From contig NZ_CP120677.1 in assembly GCF_029537395.1 (NCBI RefSeq), positions 1,240,001 to 1,304,000 of the forward strand: a DNA stretch of 64,000 nt. Reading direction: 5' to 3'. Positions 47,771 through 60,941 of the stretch are shown here, piece after piece. Numbering within the stretch: the stretch's first letter is position 1; each line of letters opens with the position of its first letter. The position numbers were made by a program, and so were the translations under genes. The notes under the pieces were generated by a model, which saw only the letters and a list, made by a program, of their open reading frames with translations, made no database searches and had not been told where the DNA came from. Source of the DNA: Tissierella sp. Yu-01. GTDB lineage: Bacteria; Bacillota; Clostridia; Tissierellales; Tissierellaceae.

Positions 47771-49888
47771 CTAGTCTTCATTTACTAATCGGAAATCTAT
47801 ATTCCTTTTCGCTACATCTGCTCCAATTACTTCTATCTTTACAGTGTCACCAAGTCGATATATCCTTTTAGTTCTTTCACCAATAATATAGTGGTTTTCT
47901 TCGTCAAATCTATAAAAATCGTCATCCATAATATTAAAGTGAACTAATCCTTCTATTGTATTTTCAAGTTGTACAAACAAACCAAAATTAGTTACTGAAG
48001 ATATTATACCTTCATACTGTTCACCAATTTTTTCTGACATATATTGAGCTTTCTTAAGATCATCAACTTCTCTTTCGGCTTCCTCAGCTCTTCTTTCAGT
48101 CATAGAAGTGTGTTCAGCTATATCTGGTAATTTCTTCTCTAGTCTGTCTTGCTTTTCACCAGATAATTTACCCTTTAGATAATCTTTAATAATTCTGTGT
48201 ATGACTAAGTCAGGATATCTTCTAATTGGCGAAGTAAAATGGCTATAATATTTTGCTGCAAGACCAAAGTGTATATCTGATGTTGCACTGTATACTGCTT
48301 TTTTCAGTGACCTTAACAATAAAGTAGAAATAACTGATTCTTCCTTCTTGCCCTTAATTTCTTTGGTCAATAGTTGTAACTCCTTAGGATGTATTTCTTG
48401 ACCTTTTAAAGTGTATCCAAAATTAGATATGAATTTATTAAAGACCTGTAACTTTTCGGGATTTGGTTCCTCATGTATTCTATATAGGAATGGTATTTCA
48501 GCCCAGTAAAAATCCTCTGCTACAGTTTCATTACATACTAACATGAACTCTTCTATCATGCGATTAGCAATTCTTCTTTCTGCTTTTCTGACGTCGATTG
48601 GTTTACCATTGTCATCTAATTCAATAAATGTTTCAGGGAAATCAAAGTCAATACTTCCTCTCCTATCTCTCTTTTCATGTAATATTTGCATTAATTCTTC
48701 CATCAATTTAAGCTCTGGTAGTATTTCTTTTAGTTTCTCCTTAGCCCTTTCATCATCATTTTCTAAGAAGTCTGATACATCATCATATATACATCTCTTT
48801 TTACTACTTATAACACTTTCCATTATCTGATGATCTACTACAGTTCCTTTTTTATCTATTTCCATAAACACACTTAAAGTTAGTCTGTCCACATTTGGAT
48901 TTAAGGAGCAAATTCCATTTGATAATTCCCTTGGAAGCATTGGTATTACTCTATCTATCAAATATACCGAATTTCCTCTTTGGTATGCTTCTTTATCCAA
49001 GGCTGATCTTTCTCTTACATAATGGGATACATCTGCTATGTGAACACCTAATTTATAGTTTTCGTTTTCTAACTTTTCTATTGAAATTGCATCGTCATAG
49101 TCTTTAGCATCAGCACCATCTATTGTAAATGTTGTTAAATCCCTTAAGTCGGTTCTTCCCTCTAAGTCCTTATCAGTTAAAATTTCTGCTACGTTATTAG
49201 CCATCTCTTGCACCTTAGGTGGGAATTCTTCAGGAAGTTTATATTGTTTAATTATAGATAGTATATCTATACCCTTATCTGTTAGGTATCCTAGAATATC
49301 AACAACCCTACCCTCTGGATTTCTCCTAAACTCAGGCCATTTTGTAATTTCTACTATAACCTTTTGCTTATCCTTTGCTCCACCTGTATGAGCTTTAGGT
49401 ATAAATATATCATAAGCCATTCTATGGTCATCTGGAATTAAGAAGCCAAATTGTCCATTATCCTCAAATGTACCTATTACTGTGATATTAGCACGTTCAA
49501 GGATTCTTACAATTTCACCCTCCATTCTCCTATCCGATTCTTGTCTTTTTAAAATATTAGCTACAACCGTATCTCCATGCATTGCACTGTTCATATTTTC
49601 TGCAGGAATAAATATATCATCTTTTTCTTTATCTTGAGGAATAACAAATCCATATCCTCTTTCGTTCCCCTGGAGTACACCTACAACTAGATAATCTGAT
49701 TTAATCAATCCATACTTATCCTTATTGTTTCTAATTAATACTCCTTCCTTCTCCAAACTTTCCAATATCTTATAGAATTCTTTGAAGTCTCCTTTATTTA
49801 TATTAAAGTGAACAGCTAATTCCTCTTTAAGCATCGGCTTATAGGTTTTTTCCTCCATAAATTCTATTATTATCTCTCTAATACTCAT
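47771..49888 (-). CDS. rnr: Ribonuclease R
   Basis: A 705-residue 3'-5' exoribonuclease. Domains: winged-helix N-terminus (1-65), two cold-shock domains (about 70-215), the RNB catalytic domain with DLTTFTIDGADAKDYDDAISIE (about 252-273, the metal-binding Asp residues), FTSPIRRYPDLVIHRII (about 561-577), and a C-terminal S1 domain with GEQYEGIISSVTNFGLFVQLEN (about 623-645). It degrades structured RNA and takes part in trans-translation mRNA turnover. ATG 49888 is chosen because AGGAGGG precedes it; the ATG at 49906 is upstream of that site. Confidence 0.95.
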   Translation of the reverse strand: MSIREIIIEFMEEKTYKPMLKEELAVHFNINKGDFKEFYKILESLEKEGVLIRNNKDKYGLIKSDYLVVGVLQGNERGYGFVIPQDKEKDDIFIPAENMNSAMHGDTVVANILKRQESDRRMEGEIVRILERANITVIGTFEDNGQFGFLIPDDHRMAYDIFIPKAHTGGAKDKQKVIVEITKWPEFRRNPEGRVVDILGYLTDKGIDILSIIKQYKLPEEFPPKVQEMANNVAEILTDKDLEGRTDLRDLTTFTIDGADAKDYDDAISIEKLENENYKLGVHIADVSHYVRERSALDKEAYQRGNSVYLIDRVIPMLPRELSNGICSLNPNVDRLTLSVFMEIDKKGTVVDHQIMESVISSKKRCIYDDVSDFLENDDERAKEKLKEILPELKLMEELMQILHEKRDRRGSIDFDFPETFIELDDNGKPIDVRKAERRIANRMIEEFMLVCNETVAEDFYWAEIPFLYRIHEEPNPEKLQVFNKFISNFGYTLKGQEIHPKELQLLTKEIKGKKEESVISTLLLRSLKKAVYSATSDIHFGLAAKYYSHFTSPIRRYPDLVIHRIIKDYLKGKLSGEKQDRLEKKLPDIAEHTSMTERRAEEAEREVDDLKKAQYMSEKIGEQYEGIISSVTNFGLFVQLENTIEGLVHFNIMDDDFYRFDEENHYIIGERTKRIYRLGDTVKIEVIGADVAKRNIDFRLVNED

Positions 49889-49951
49889 ACATTCCCTCCT
49901 AGACATGTGTGTCCTTATCTATATTATTATTTACCCCTTTTATTCAAAAAA

Positions 49952-49980
49952 AATGTAAGATATTAAAAATATCTTACATT
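49952..49980 (-). terminator. Terminator after ddl
   Basis: Perfect stem AATGTAAGATATT / AATATCTTACATT with a 3-base loop; an eight-T stretch follows on the minus strand. It separates ddl from rnr. Confidence 0.85.
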
Positions 49981-50002
49981 TAAGCATACAATATCAGTAA
50001 CG

Positions 50003-51166
50003 TTATTTTATCTTGCTTCCATATTGAATTCTGTTAAATAAATTAGCCTCATAAGTATACATGTTTTTATTCTTTTCCTTATGTGTTTTTAATGCTATTT
50101 CTATTAATTCGCTAACAAGTTTCCCAAATGGATAGCCTTTACCTTCCCAAAGGTAGAATCCAATTGAACCTGGCAAAGTATTTATTTCATTAACATAAAC
50201 CTTATTATTCTCATCAACTAAAAAGTCAATTCTTGAAGTTCCTTTTCCATCTATTACTGTAAAAGCTTTCTTAGCTAATTCTTCTATTTGGATTCTAATC
50301 TCATCAGAAATATCAGCAGGTATTATTCTTCTTTCCCCACTGGATTTTCCTCCCTTTGCATTACTCTTAACATATTTATCCTCAAAGGATAATATTTCCT
50401 TCCAACCCAATGGCTCTTCGCAAAGAGATGTTATTACTTCATTGTCATATCCCATTACTGCACAATTTATTTCTCTAGGACTTTCAACTGCTTTTTCTAT
50501 AATTATCTTTCTATCATAATTCACAGCAATTTCAATAGCCTTAATTAATCCTTCCTTATCCTTTGCCTTACTAATACCAATACTAGAGCCTAGGTTAGCA
50601 GGTTTAACGAATGTTGGATATCCAAGTTTCTCTTCTATATCAGCTATTACCTTATCTTTATTTACTTCCCAATCTGTTCTATAGAACCAAGTATAATCAA
50701 CAACTGGTATATTATATGCCCTATATACGTCCTTCATTAAAATCTTATCCATACCAACAGATGACCCTAGTACACCGCCACCTACATATGGAATATTCAT
50801 TAGTTCAAACAAACCTTGAATTGAACCATCTTCACCATAAGTACCATGAAGAGCTGGAAAGATCACATCAAGTCTGTCTATTATTTTCTTACCAAATAGA
50901 CCAGTTGCCTCTGGATGCAAATAGATATTATAATCATTTCTATTTGGGGAAATTATAATTTCTTTAGTATCCTTAAAATTTCCCTCTTTATAAGTTTTAA
51001 AATCTGCTAGAGAAGGACCTGTTAACCATTTACCTTCTTTAGTTATATAAATAGGTACTGCTTCATATTTAGCCTTATCTATGTTTTCGATAACTTGCAT
51101 ACCAGTTATTACTGATACCTCATGCTCTACACTCTGTCCTCCAAAGATAACTCCTACCTTTATCAA
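50003..51166 (-). CDS. ddl: D-alanine--D-alanine ligase
   Basis: A 387-residue ATP-grasp enzyme that joins two D-Ala for peptidoglycan. Blocks: VIFGGQSVEHEVSVITG (about 6-22), LHGTYGEDGSIQGLFEL (about 100-116), PTFVKPANLGSSIGISKA (about 175-192), YVNEINTLPGSIGFYLWE (about 330-347, metal and substrate residues). It is longer at the C-terminus than most (extra 20 residues). It follows the MurF-like gene by 12 bp, so the dipeptide maker and its user are co-transcribed. Confidence 0.95.
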   Translation of the reverse strand: MIKVGVIFGGQSVEHEVSVITGMQVIENIDKAKYEAVPIYITKEGKWLTGPSLADFKTYKEGNFKDTKEIIISPNRNDYNIYLHPEATGLFGKKIIDRLDVIFPALHGTYGEDGSIQGLFELMNIPYVGGGVLGSSVGMDKILMKDVYRAYNIPVVDYTWFYRTDWEVNKDKVIADIEEKLGYPTFVKPANLGSSIGISKAKDKEGLIKAIEIAVNYDRKIIIEKAVESPREINCAVMGYDNEVITSLCEEPLGWKEILSFEDKYVKSNAKGGKSSGERRIIPADISDEIRIQIEELAKKAFTVIDGKGTSRIDFLVDENNKVYVNEINTLPGSIGFYLWEGKGYPFGKLVSELIEIALKTHKEKNKNMYTYEANLFNRIQYGSKIK

Positions 51167-51178
51167 TTCATAAACCTC

Positions 51179-52678
51179 CTATTCACTGTAATTATCAGGT
51201 AAATCATTCTCAAAAAGAACTACATCCTTTGGTTTTGCTATTTTACCAATCTGTACTGATGCTTCATCTAAGTTATTTACAACAAATATATTATCTTTAT
51301 TATAATTTGTTTCCATTAAGCCTTCATATATAGGAATTGTTCTTTTTTCTCCAACTAAAATTACATAGTCACATACTTTACCTATATTTACACCAAATTC
51401 TCTATTAGCTGCCTCTTCCATTTCGCCTAATTCAATCATACCTGGTGTAACAATAATCTTCTTTCCTTCTTTAAATTGTCCTAATACATCAAGTGCCGCC
51501 TTAGTACCAATTGGATTGGAATTAAACGCGTCATCAATAACAATAACTCCTGATCCTGAATTTATTATATTTAATCTGTGTTCAACTGGTTCAACTTTTG
51601 CAATGCCTTTGCTTATATCTTCAAAGGAAAAACCTAATGCCAAGGCAACACTTGCACCTGCAAGTAAATTTGAAATATTGTGTTTACCCAATAATTTCGT
51701 TGTACATTCTACACTATTCCCCTTATCATCCTTTAAAGTAAAGGTTGAACCTAGCTCTGATACTACAATATTATCAGCATATAAATTTAATTTTTCAGTT
51801 TCTTCTAAACCATATAATATTTTTTCTTTAAAAGTTTTATCCGCAAGTTTTTTAATATGCTCATTATCATAGTTAAAAATAGCTACACCATCTGTTGGCA
51901 GCTCTTCTATAAGTTCATATTTTGTCTTCATTATATTTTCAATATTCTTGAAGGTTTCCATATGTGTAGGACCTATATTAGTTAATACTCCTATTTTAGG
52001 CTGTACAAGTTGGGCAACCTCTCTTATTTCTCCTATTACCTTTGCACCAAGTTCTGCAACGAATACCTCATGATCTGAATTTAAATCATTATTTATTACT
52101 TTGGATAATCCCATTGGTGTATTATATGACTCAGGAGTATTTAATACGTTGAACTTTTGAGACAAAATTGTTCCAACAATGAACTTTGTACTAGTTTTCC
52201 CAAAACTACCAGTTATTCCAATTACATTTAAATCCTCTCTGGCTTCTATTTTTTTCTGCGCACTAACATAAAAGCCCATATTTATCTTATCTTCAACAGG
52301 TTTCATAATAACTGTAGACATATACATAATTAATGACTGAAAATTATATAATAGGTAAAATACAATTAATATAACTATATATAAAATAACATTTTTAGTG
52401 CTTAAATATATAATTGAAGGTACTAGTAATATAAGTCCATTTAAAAATAAATTTGCTTTAAATAATCTTGTTGCTCTTTGTGTAAATACTAATGGTTTTT
52501 TTATAGGTTGATTACTTTTTTGAAGACTAAATGCTTTATCCTTATTGTTTTCTATCCATTTTTTAAATAGCTCAGGATCATACCCTTCTAACTGAGCCAT
52601 ATGCAAAGAATATTTTGATCTTGTAGATATTAGTTTAATAGCAACAGCTATCAACAAAATTATAATTAATATATCCAT
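51179..52678 (-). CDS. MurF-like Mur ligase with N-terminal membrane segments
   Basis: A 499-residue Mur ligase. The ATP loop is IGITGSFGKTSTKFIVG (about 153-169), followed by NTPMGLSKVIN, the NIGPTHMETFKNIENIMKTK block (about 238-257) and VIVIDDAFNSNPIGTKAALD (about 376-395), the end of the central domain and start of the C-terminal one. In place of the usual MurF UDP-substrate domain, residues 1-140 carry a first helix (2-18) and a hydrophobic pair (about 75-115). MurF adds D-Ala-D-Ala to UDP-MurNAc-tripeptide; pairing with ddl supports that. The membrane anchor is unusual but occurs in a clostridial subgroup. Confidence 0.85.
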   Translation of the reverse strand: MDILIIILLIAVAIKLISTRSKYSLHMAQLEGYDPELFKKWIENNKDKAFSLQKSNQPIKKPLVFTQRATRLFKANLFLNGLILLVPSIIYLSTKNVILYIVILIVFYLLYNFQSLIMYMSTVIMKPVEDKINMGFYVSAQKKIEAREDLNVIGITGSFGKTSTKFIVGTILSQKFNVLNTPESYNTPMGLSKVINNDLNSDHEVFVAELGAKVIGEIREVAQLVQPKIGVLTNIGPTHMETFKNIENIMKTKYELIEELPTDGVAIFNYDNEHIKKLADKTFKEKILYGLEETEKLNLYADNIVVSELGSTFTLKDDKGNSVECTTKLLGKHNISNLLAGASVALALGFSFEDISKGIAKVEPVEHRLNIINSGSGVIVIDDAFNSNPIGTKAALDVLGQFKEGKKIIVTPGMIELGEMEEAANREFGVNIGKVCDYVILVGEKRTIPIYEGLMETNYNKDNIFVVNNLDEASVQIGKIAKPKDVVLFENDLPDNYSE

Positions 52679-52810
52679 TCAAATACCTCCATCTTACTTA
52701 GTTAAGAATTAATACCCTTCCAGTGAAATTTTGACAAATCTAAGCTTTTTAAACTTTTACAGTTGGGCACACAGTAACTAATGCAAAAGGTTGTTACCTC
52801 TTAACTGTCT

Positions 52811-53566
52811 TTATAGGAATGCTTTTATAACTGCTACAAATTTATTGTAATCATCTAAATACGAATAATGTCCTGCACCTTCAAATACCACCAAGCCACT
52901 ATCCTTAATTTCCTTTTCCATTATTTTTGCCATATATAAAGGTGTTGCATCATCATTTTCTCCCCATATAATAAGGGTTGAAGCCTTTATGTCCTTTAGT
53001 AATGGCTTAAGATTTTCATTTACTACCTTGACTAATATTCTTCTCATGACTCCAGATGAATTTTGGTAGTCGTCAGAACCAAATTTTTTGTAAAACTTCT
53101 CCATCCTTTCTTCATTTTTAATCCAAAAGAATAGGTTTTTATATATGTATCTTAGTGCTTTGAAGCTATATACCTTTATGTAATACTCTGGGCCTCTCCT
53201 TGGTATCAATCCTGCACTATCTATAAGTACAATCTTATCTACTAATTCAGGATATTTAGCACCCATGATAATAGAAATTCTCCCCCCATGTGAATGCCCA
53301 ATAAATGTTGCCCTACTTATATTCATTTTATGTAAAAATTCCTTGACTATTTCAGCATACTCAAATGAGCCTATGACATCCTTTGGTTCCTGAGAATTCC
53401 CAAATCCGGGTAAATCCAATGCATAAACCTTGTACTTTCCATTTAATATATTTATGATTGGCCTTACTGTATCTATATTACATCCCCAACCATGAAGTAC
53501 AACTATAGGAGTCCCTTCTCCCTCAACTATATAATTTAAATCTAAACCTTCAATATTTATAACCAT
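52811..53566 (-). CDS. Alpha/beta-fold hydrolase
   Basis: A 251-residue cytoplasmic hydrolase. Oxyanion segment VVLHGWGCN (about 23-31), LDLPGFGNS (about 50-58), nucleophile elbow GHSHGGR (Ser about 93), acid turn IWGENDDATP (about 203-212) and catalytic His in EGAGHYSYLD (about 232-241). This is the common esterase/C-C hydrolase group; substrate unknown. ATG 53566 is favoured because AGGGAT lies about 8 bp upstream; ATG 53575 is too close to it. It is separated from murF by about 130 bp. Confidence 0.85.
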   Translation of the reverse strand: MVINIEGLDLNYIVEGEGTPIVVLHGWGCNIDTVRPIINILNGKYKVYALDLPGFGNSQEPKDVIGSFEYAEIVKEFLHKMNISRATFIGHSHGGRISIIMGAKYPELVDKIVLIDSAGLIPRRGPEYYIKVYSFKALRYIYKNLFFWIKNEERMEKFYKKFGSDDYQNSSGVMRRILVKVVNENLKPLLKDIKASTLIIWGENDDATPLYMAKIMEKEIKDSGLVVFEGAGHYSYLDDYNKFVAVIKAFL

Positions 53567-53676
53567 ATAAGCCATCCCTATTTCATTTTATAAGTTTCTT
53601 AATTAATGTTTATTAATGATACTTTAAGATTATATCATAATCAAGAAGATTTATACAGTATTAAAAGCATAAATAA

Positions 53677-53696
53677 AGCCCCTCATAAGAGGGGCT
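53677..53696 (-). terminator. Terminator after hppA
   Basis: Perfect stem AGCCCCTC / GAGGGGCT with a 4-base loop, 10 bp beyond the hppA stop, followed by a T-rich tail on the minus strand. Confidence 0.88.
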
Positions 53697-53706
53697 AAAT
53701 TATCTT

Positions 53707-55707
53707 CTAAAATAACATTCCACCATAATTTACAAATACTTGTGCAAAGACTACTGCTACAATAGTCATAAGTTTAATAAGTATATTTAATGATGGACCT
53801 GATGTATCCTTAAATGGATCTCCTACAGTATCACCAGTAACTGCTGCCTTGTGAGCTTCGCTACCTTTACCACCGTGATTTCCTTCTTCTATATACTTCT
53901 TAGCATTATCCCATGTTCCACCTGCATTTGACATGAATATTGCCATCAATACACCGGTTACTAGTGAACCAGCAAGTAATCCTCCTAAAGCTTCTGTTCC
54001 AAGTAATATACCAATAGCAACTGGTACTATAACTGCTAATAAGCCAGGAACTATCATTTCTTTTAAAGCAGCCTTTGTACTAATATCAACACAGTTAGCA
54101 TAGTCAGGTGTTGCTTTACCTTCCATGATTCCAGGAATCTCTTTAAATTGTCTTCTAACTTCTTCAATCATACTAAATGCTGCATTTCCAACTGCGCTCA
54201 TAGTCATAGCTGAGAATAGGAACGGAAGCATTCCTCCTATAAATAATCCAGTTATAGTAGTTGGCTTTGTTAAGTCAATTGCTTCTAAACCTACAGCTTG
54301 AGTATATGATACAAATAAAGCCAAAGCTGTTAGAGCTGCAGAACCTATTGCAAATCCCTTACCAACAGCAGCTGTTGTATTTCCTACTGAGTCTAATTTA
54401 TCAGTAATTTTTCTTACTTCTTTTGGTAATTCACACATTTCAGCAATACCACCAGCATTATCAGCTATTGGTCCATAAGCATCTACTGCTATGGTCATAC
54501 CTGCTGTTGAAAGCATACCTACTGCTGCAAGTGCTATACCATATAATCCCTTAGTTGGCTCAGCTGCACCGCCTGATACATAATATGCTACAAGTATACC
54601 AATACCTATTACAATTATTGGTATCGCTGTCGACATCATACCTACTGATAGACCACCGATGATATTTGTTGAAGCACCTGTTTCTGACTCTTCAGCAACT
54701 TTCTTAACGTATTTATAATCACCTGAGGTGTAAATCTCTGTTACTTTTGCAATTATAAGACCAACAGCAATACCTGTTAATATGGCAATAAATGGTTGAT
54801 AAGAACCAAGTATCATATTACTAAGTACAAATGCTCCTATCATTGTAATAACAGAACTAGCTAAAGTACCAGCATTTAAAGATTTTTGGGGATCTTTATC
54901 TCCTCTTACGAAATAAACTCCCATTATAGATGAAAGAACACCTATTGCAGATAATGCTAGTGCATATGATACACCGGCTTCTCCAAATGCAACTAGTCCT
55001 AATGTTATAGCTGATACAATTGCACCAACATATGATTCAAATAAATCTGCTCCCATACCTGCTACGTCTCCAACGTTATCTCCAACGTTATCAGCTATAA
55101 CTGCAGGGTTTCTTGGGTCATCTTCAGGAATTCCTGCTTCTACTTTACCTACTAAGTCAGCTCCAACGTCAGCTGCTTTAGTATAGATACCACCACCTAC
55201 TCTTGCAAATAAAGCAATTGATGATGCACCTAAACCAAAACCAGTTATAATATTAGGTTCTCTATATACTATGTAAGCCACAGTAACACCTAAAATTCCA
55301 AGACCAACAACACACATTCCCATTACTGCTCCACCTGAAAAAGCTACATTTAATGCTTTTGTCATACCAGATTCCTTGGCAGCATTGGCAGTTCTTACAT
55401 TTGCTTTAGTAGCTGCTTGCATTCCTACATAACCAGCTAATATTGAAAAAATTGCACCAAATAAGAAGCAAATAGCTGTAGCAAAATCAATTAAAAATAC
55501 TAGAACAACAAATAAGACTACAACAAAAATAGCTAATGACTTATATTCTCTTGTTAAGAATGCCATTGCTCCTTCATGAATATAATTACTAATTTCCTTC
55601 ATTCTGTCGTTACCTGGATTCAATTTGCTAATCCAAGCTGCTTTATAAAAAGCAAAGACTAATGCTAGCGCTCCTGCAACAAGAGCAGCAATTACTGCAA
55701 AATCCAT
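53707..55707 (-). CDS. hppA: K+-dependent membrane-bound pyrophosphatase (ion pump)
   Basis: A 666-residue protein with about 16 membrane helices that hydrolyses pyrophosphate to pump Na+ or H+ outward. The substrate-binding motif is [20 protein letters not shown] (about 203-222); further Asp-rich loops are [17 protein letters not shown] (about 410-426) and [15 protein letters not shown] near the C-terminus. [10 protein letters not shown] (about 440-449) has Ala where K+-independent enzymes have Lys, so a K+-dependent type is predicted. Whether Na+ or H+ is moved cannot be told by eye. It follows secG by 17 bp. Confidence 0.93.
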   Translation of the reverse strand: MDFAVIAALVAGALALVFAFYKAAWISKLNPGNDRMKEISNYIHEGAMAFLTREYKSLAIFVVVLFVVLVFLIDFATAICFLFGAIFSILAGYVGMQAATKANVRTANAAKESGMTKALNVAFSGGAVMGMCVVGLGILGVTVAYIVYREPNIITGFGLGASSIALFARVGGGIYTKAADVGADLVGKVEAGIPEDDPRNPAVIADNVGDNVGDVAGMGADLFESYVGAIVSAITLGLVAFGEAGVSYALALSAIGVLSSIMGVYFVRGDKDPQKSLNAGTLASSVITMIGAFVLSNMILGSYQPFIAILTGIAVGLIIAKVTEIYTSGDYKYVKKVAEESETGASTNIIGGLSVGMMSTAIPIIVIGIGILVAYYVSGGAAEPTKGLYGIALAAVGMLSTAGMTIAVDAYGPIADNAGGIAEMCELPKEVRKITDKLDSVGNTTAAVGKGFAIGSAALTALALFVSYTQAVGLEAIDLTKPTTITGLFIGGMLPFLFSAMTMSAVGNAAFSMIEEVRRQFKEIPGIMEGKATPDYANCVDISTKAALKEMIVPGLLAVIVPVAIGILLGTEALGGLLAGSLVTGVLMAIFMSNAGGTWDNAKKYIEEGNHGGKGSEAHKAAVTGDTVGDPFKDTSGPSLNILIKLMTIVAVVFAQVFVNYGGMLF

Positions 55708-55724
55708 TTACTCTTCCTCCTTAG

Positions 55725-55949
55725 TTATGCTGCTAAAGCAACAGCTGAAATTATGAAAATAATAGCTGACACTACTGTAACTTTTTGCAACATTGCTTCT
55801 TTACTTGTGCCTCTATTCTTTCCCCACATTGATTCAGGTGAATTCCCACCTATAGTTCCTAATCCTTCTGCATTGCCTTCTTGTAATAGTACACTTACTA
55901 TTAGTGCAACACTAGATACTAATATTAAAATAGAAAACAATATTGTCAT
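55725..55949 (-). CDS. secG: Preprotein translocase subunit SecG
   Basis: A 74-residue protein with two membrane helices (about 2-21 and 51-73) and a SecG-type linker: VLLQEGNAEGLGTIGGNSPESMWGKN. It is the auxiliary subunit of the SecYEG protein-export channel. It sits between eno and hppA, a common position next to the glycolytic operon in Firmicutes. AGGTGT precedes the ATG. Confidence 0.93.
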   Translation of the reverse strand: MTILFSILILVSSVALIVSVLLQEGNAEGLGTIGGNSPESMWGKNRGTSKEAMLQKVTVVSAIIFIISAVALAA

Positions 55950-56042
55950 ATTTACACCTCCATATATTAATATTTACCCAGTCTATAACATTAACATTTT
56001 AACACAGGGACTTTATAAAATCAATCAAATTTAAAAAAAGTA

Positions 56043-56066
56043 AAAGGGCCCCATAGGAGCCCCTTT
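56043..56066 (-). terminator. Terminator after eno
   Basis: Stem AAAGGG-C / G-CCCTTT (imperfect) just past the eno stop, followed by TTTTACTTTTTTT on the minus strand. Confidence 0.75.
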
Positions 56067-56070
56067 AAAT

Positions 56071-58913
<2,843 letters not shown>

Positions 58914-58924
58914 AGTGTCCTCCA

Positions 58925-59668
58925 TTAATAATTTATCAATTTTACGAAGTCATCTGCTTTTAGACTTGCTCCACCAACCAATGCACCATCTATATCAGAT
59001 TTACCCATTAACTCCTTGATATTATTAGGTTTAACACTTCCACCATATTGAATTCTTATATTATCTTTTTCATTTCCATATAATTCACCTATGGTTTCTC
59101 TAATAAAAGCACACATTGCATTTGCATCATCAGAGGAAGCAGTTTTTCCAGTTCCAATTGCCCAAATTGGTTCATAGGCTATTACTATATTGTTGATATC
59201 TTCAACTGAAATTCCTTCAAATCCTTTAACAACTTGATTTTTAACTACTTCTTCAGCCTTGTTTGCTTCTCTTTGCGTTAACGTTTCTCCCACACATACA
59301 ATAGGCTTTATGCCATGTGCTAATGCGGACTTAATCTTCTTATTTACCGTTTCATCAGTCTCACTAAAATATTGTCGTCTTTCAGAGTGTCCGACTATAC
59401 AATATTCAACTTCTAATTCATTTAACATAAGGGGTGATACTTCTCCAGTAAAAGCACCACTTTCTTCCCAATGCATATTTTGTGCACCTAGTTTTATCTT
59501 TGTTCCCTTTATAGCTTCTTTTACATCTCTAATGGCTGTAAATGGTACGCAAACTACTGCTTCAACTTCTTCATTCAATTCATTCTTCTTAATGCCATCT
59601 ATAAGCTCTATAGCTTCTTTAATGGTATTATTCATTTTCCAGTTTCCTGCTATTATAGGAGTCCTCAT
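58925..59668 (-). CDS. tpiA: Triosephosphate isomerase
   Basis: A 247-residue TIM barrel. Active-site elements: the N-terminal GNWKMN (Lys about 11), IVGHSERRQYF (catalytic His about 93), VIAYEPIWAIGTGKTAS (Glu about 165 and the flexible loop) and YGGSVKPNNI, with VGGASL near the end. ATG 59668 is favoured, since AAGGGGGA ends 6 bp upstream and ATG 59674 abuts it. It lies 12 bp after pgk. Confidence 0.96.
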   Translation of the reverse strand: MRTPIIAGNWKMNNTIKEAIELIDGIKKNELNEEVEAVVCVPFTAIRDVKEAIKGTKIKLGAQNMHWEESGAFTGEVSPLMLNELEVEYCIVGHSERRQYFSETDETVNKKIKSALAHGIKPIVCVGETLTQREANKAEEVVKNQVVKGFEGISVEDINNIVIAYEPIWAIGTGKTASSDDANAMCAFIRETIGELYGNEKDNIRIQYGGSVKPNNIKELMGKSDIDGALVGGASLKADDFVKLINY

Positions 59669-59686
59669 TGTCATTCCCCCTTAAAA

Positions 59687-60877
59687 TTATTTTTCTGAAA
59701 TTGCATCTATCCCTGGTAATATCTTACCTTCTAACAATTCTAATGAAGCCCCACCACCAGTAGATACATGTGTAATTTTATCTGCTAATCCTGCTTTTTC
59801 AACCGCTGCTGCTGAATCTCCTCCACCTATAATTGTTGTAGCTTCTGATTCAGCCATAGCTTTTGCAATTGCAAATGTACCTTTACTGAAGTTCTCCATT
59901 TCAAATACTCCAGCTGGTCCATTCCATACAATTGTCTTTGCTTCTTTTATTACATCGGTAAATTGTTTAATGGTTTTTTCTCCAATATCAAGTCCTTGCA
60001 TATCATCTGGGATACTATCGATATTTACAGTTTTAAATTCAGTATCGTTCTTAAATTCTTTTGCAACTACAATATCCTGTGGAAGCATTAAAGTTACATT
60101 GTTATTAACTGCCTTCTCCATAAGCTCTTTTGCAAGTTCAACTTTATCCTCTTCTAATAAAGATTGACCAATATTATATCCAAGAGCTTTTAAGAATGTA
60201 TAAGCCATACCTCCGCCTATCAATATAGAATCAACTTTATTAATTAAATTCTCTATAACACCTATTTTGTCAGATACCTTTGCCCCTCCCAGTATTGAAA
60301 CAAAAGGTCTTTCCGGTGATTCAAGTGCTTTGCCCATTATTGATATTTCTTTTTCAACAAGAAACCCTACCGCTGAAGGAAGGTAAGTTGATACCCCTAC
60401 ATTTGAGGCATGGGCTCTATGTGATGTTCCAAATGCGTCGTTTACATATAATTCACCTAATGAAGCCAAATTCTTTGCGAATCCTTCCTCATTCTTTTCT
60501 TCTTCTTTTCTATATCTTGTGTTTTGTAATAAGGCTACATCGCCTACTTGCATATTATTAATAGTATCCTTTACACTTTCGGATACAACTTTGTCATCAG
60601 CAGCAAAGATTACCTTCTTATTCAGTAGCTCAGACAATCTGTTAGCAACAGGCTCAAGGCTATACTTTGGATTTGGTTCCCCCTTAGGTCTTCCAAGGTG
60701 AGACATTAATATTACCTTTGCACCTTGCTCTAATAGATAATTTATAGTTGGCAATGAACTTCTAATTCTTATATCATCGGTTATGCTTTGATTTTCATCC
60801 ATAGGAACGTTAAAGTCACACCTTACAAGAACTCTTTTACCATTGTAATCATAGTCTTTGAGTGTTTTCTTATTCAT
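59687..60877 (-). CDS. pgk: Phosphoglycerate kinase
   Basis: A 396-residue two-domain kinase making ATP from 1,3-bisphosphoglycerate. Substrate site: [14 protein letters not shown] (about 15-28), MSHLGRPKG (about 59-67), and [16 protein letters not shown] (about 144-159); nucleotide site: [14 protein letters not shown] (about 196-209), [18 protein letters not shown] and [15 protein letters not shown] near the C-terminus. Full length with all motifs intact. Confidence 0.96.
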   Translation of the reverse strand: MNKKTLKDYDYNGKRVLVRCDFNVPMDENQSITDDIRIRSSLPTINYLLEQGAKVILMSHLGRPKGEPNPKYSLEPVANRLSELLNKKVIFAADDKVVSESVKDTINNMQVGDVALLQNTRYRKEEEKNEEGFAKNLASLGELYVNDAFGTSHRAHASNVGVSTYLPSAVGFLVEKEISIMGKALESPERPFVSILGGAKVSDKIGVIENLINKVDSILIGGGMAYTFLKALGYNIGQSLLEEDKVELAKELMEKAVNNNVTLMLPQDIVVAKEFKNDTEFKTVNIDSIPDDMQGLDIGEKTIKQFTDVIKEAKTIVWNGPAGVFEMENFSKGTFAIAKAMAESEATTIIGGGDSAAAVEKAGLADKITHVSTGGGASLELLEGKILPGIDAISEK

Positions 60878-60913
60878 ACAATAACCACCTTTACTATAGT
60901 CTTAATATGTATA

Positions 60914-60935
60914 AGTCGGGCCAAGAGACCCGACT
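60914..60935 (-). other. Hairpin between gap and pgk
   Basis: Perfect stem AGTCGGG / CCCGACT with an 8-base loop immediately after the gap stop. No T run follows, so it is unlikely to be a full terminator. It may stabilise the gap mRNA 3' end or mark a processing site, giving more gap than downstream message. Confidence 0.55.
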
Positions 60936-60941
60936 ATTATG

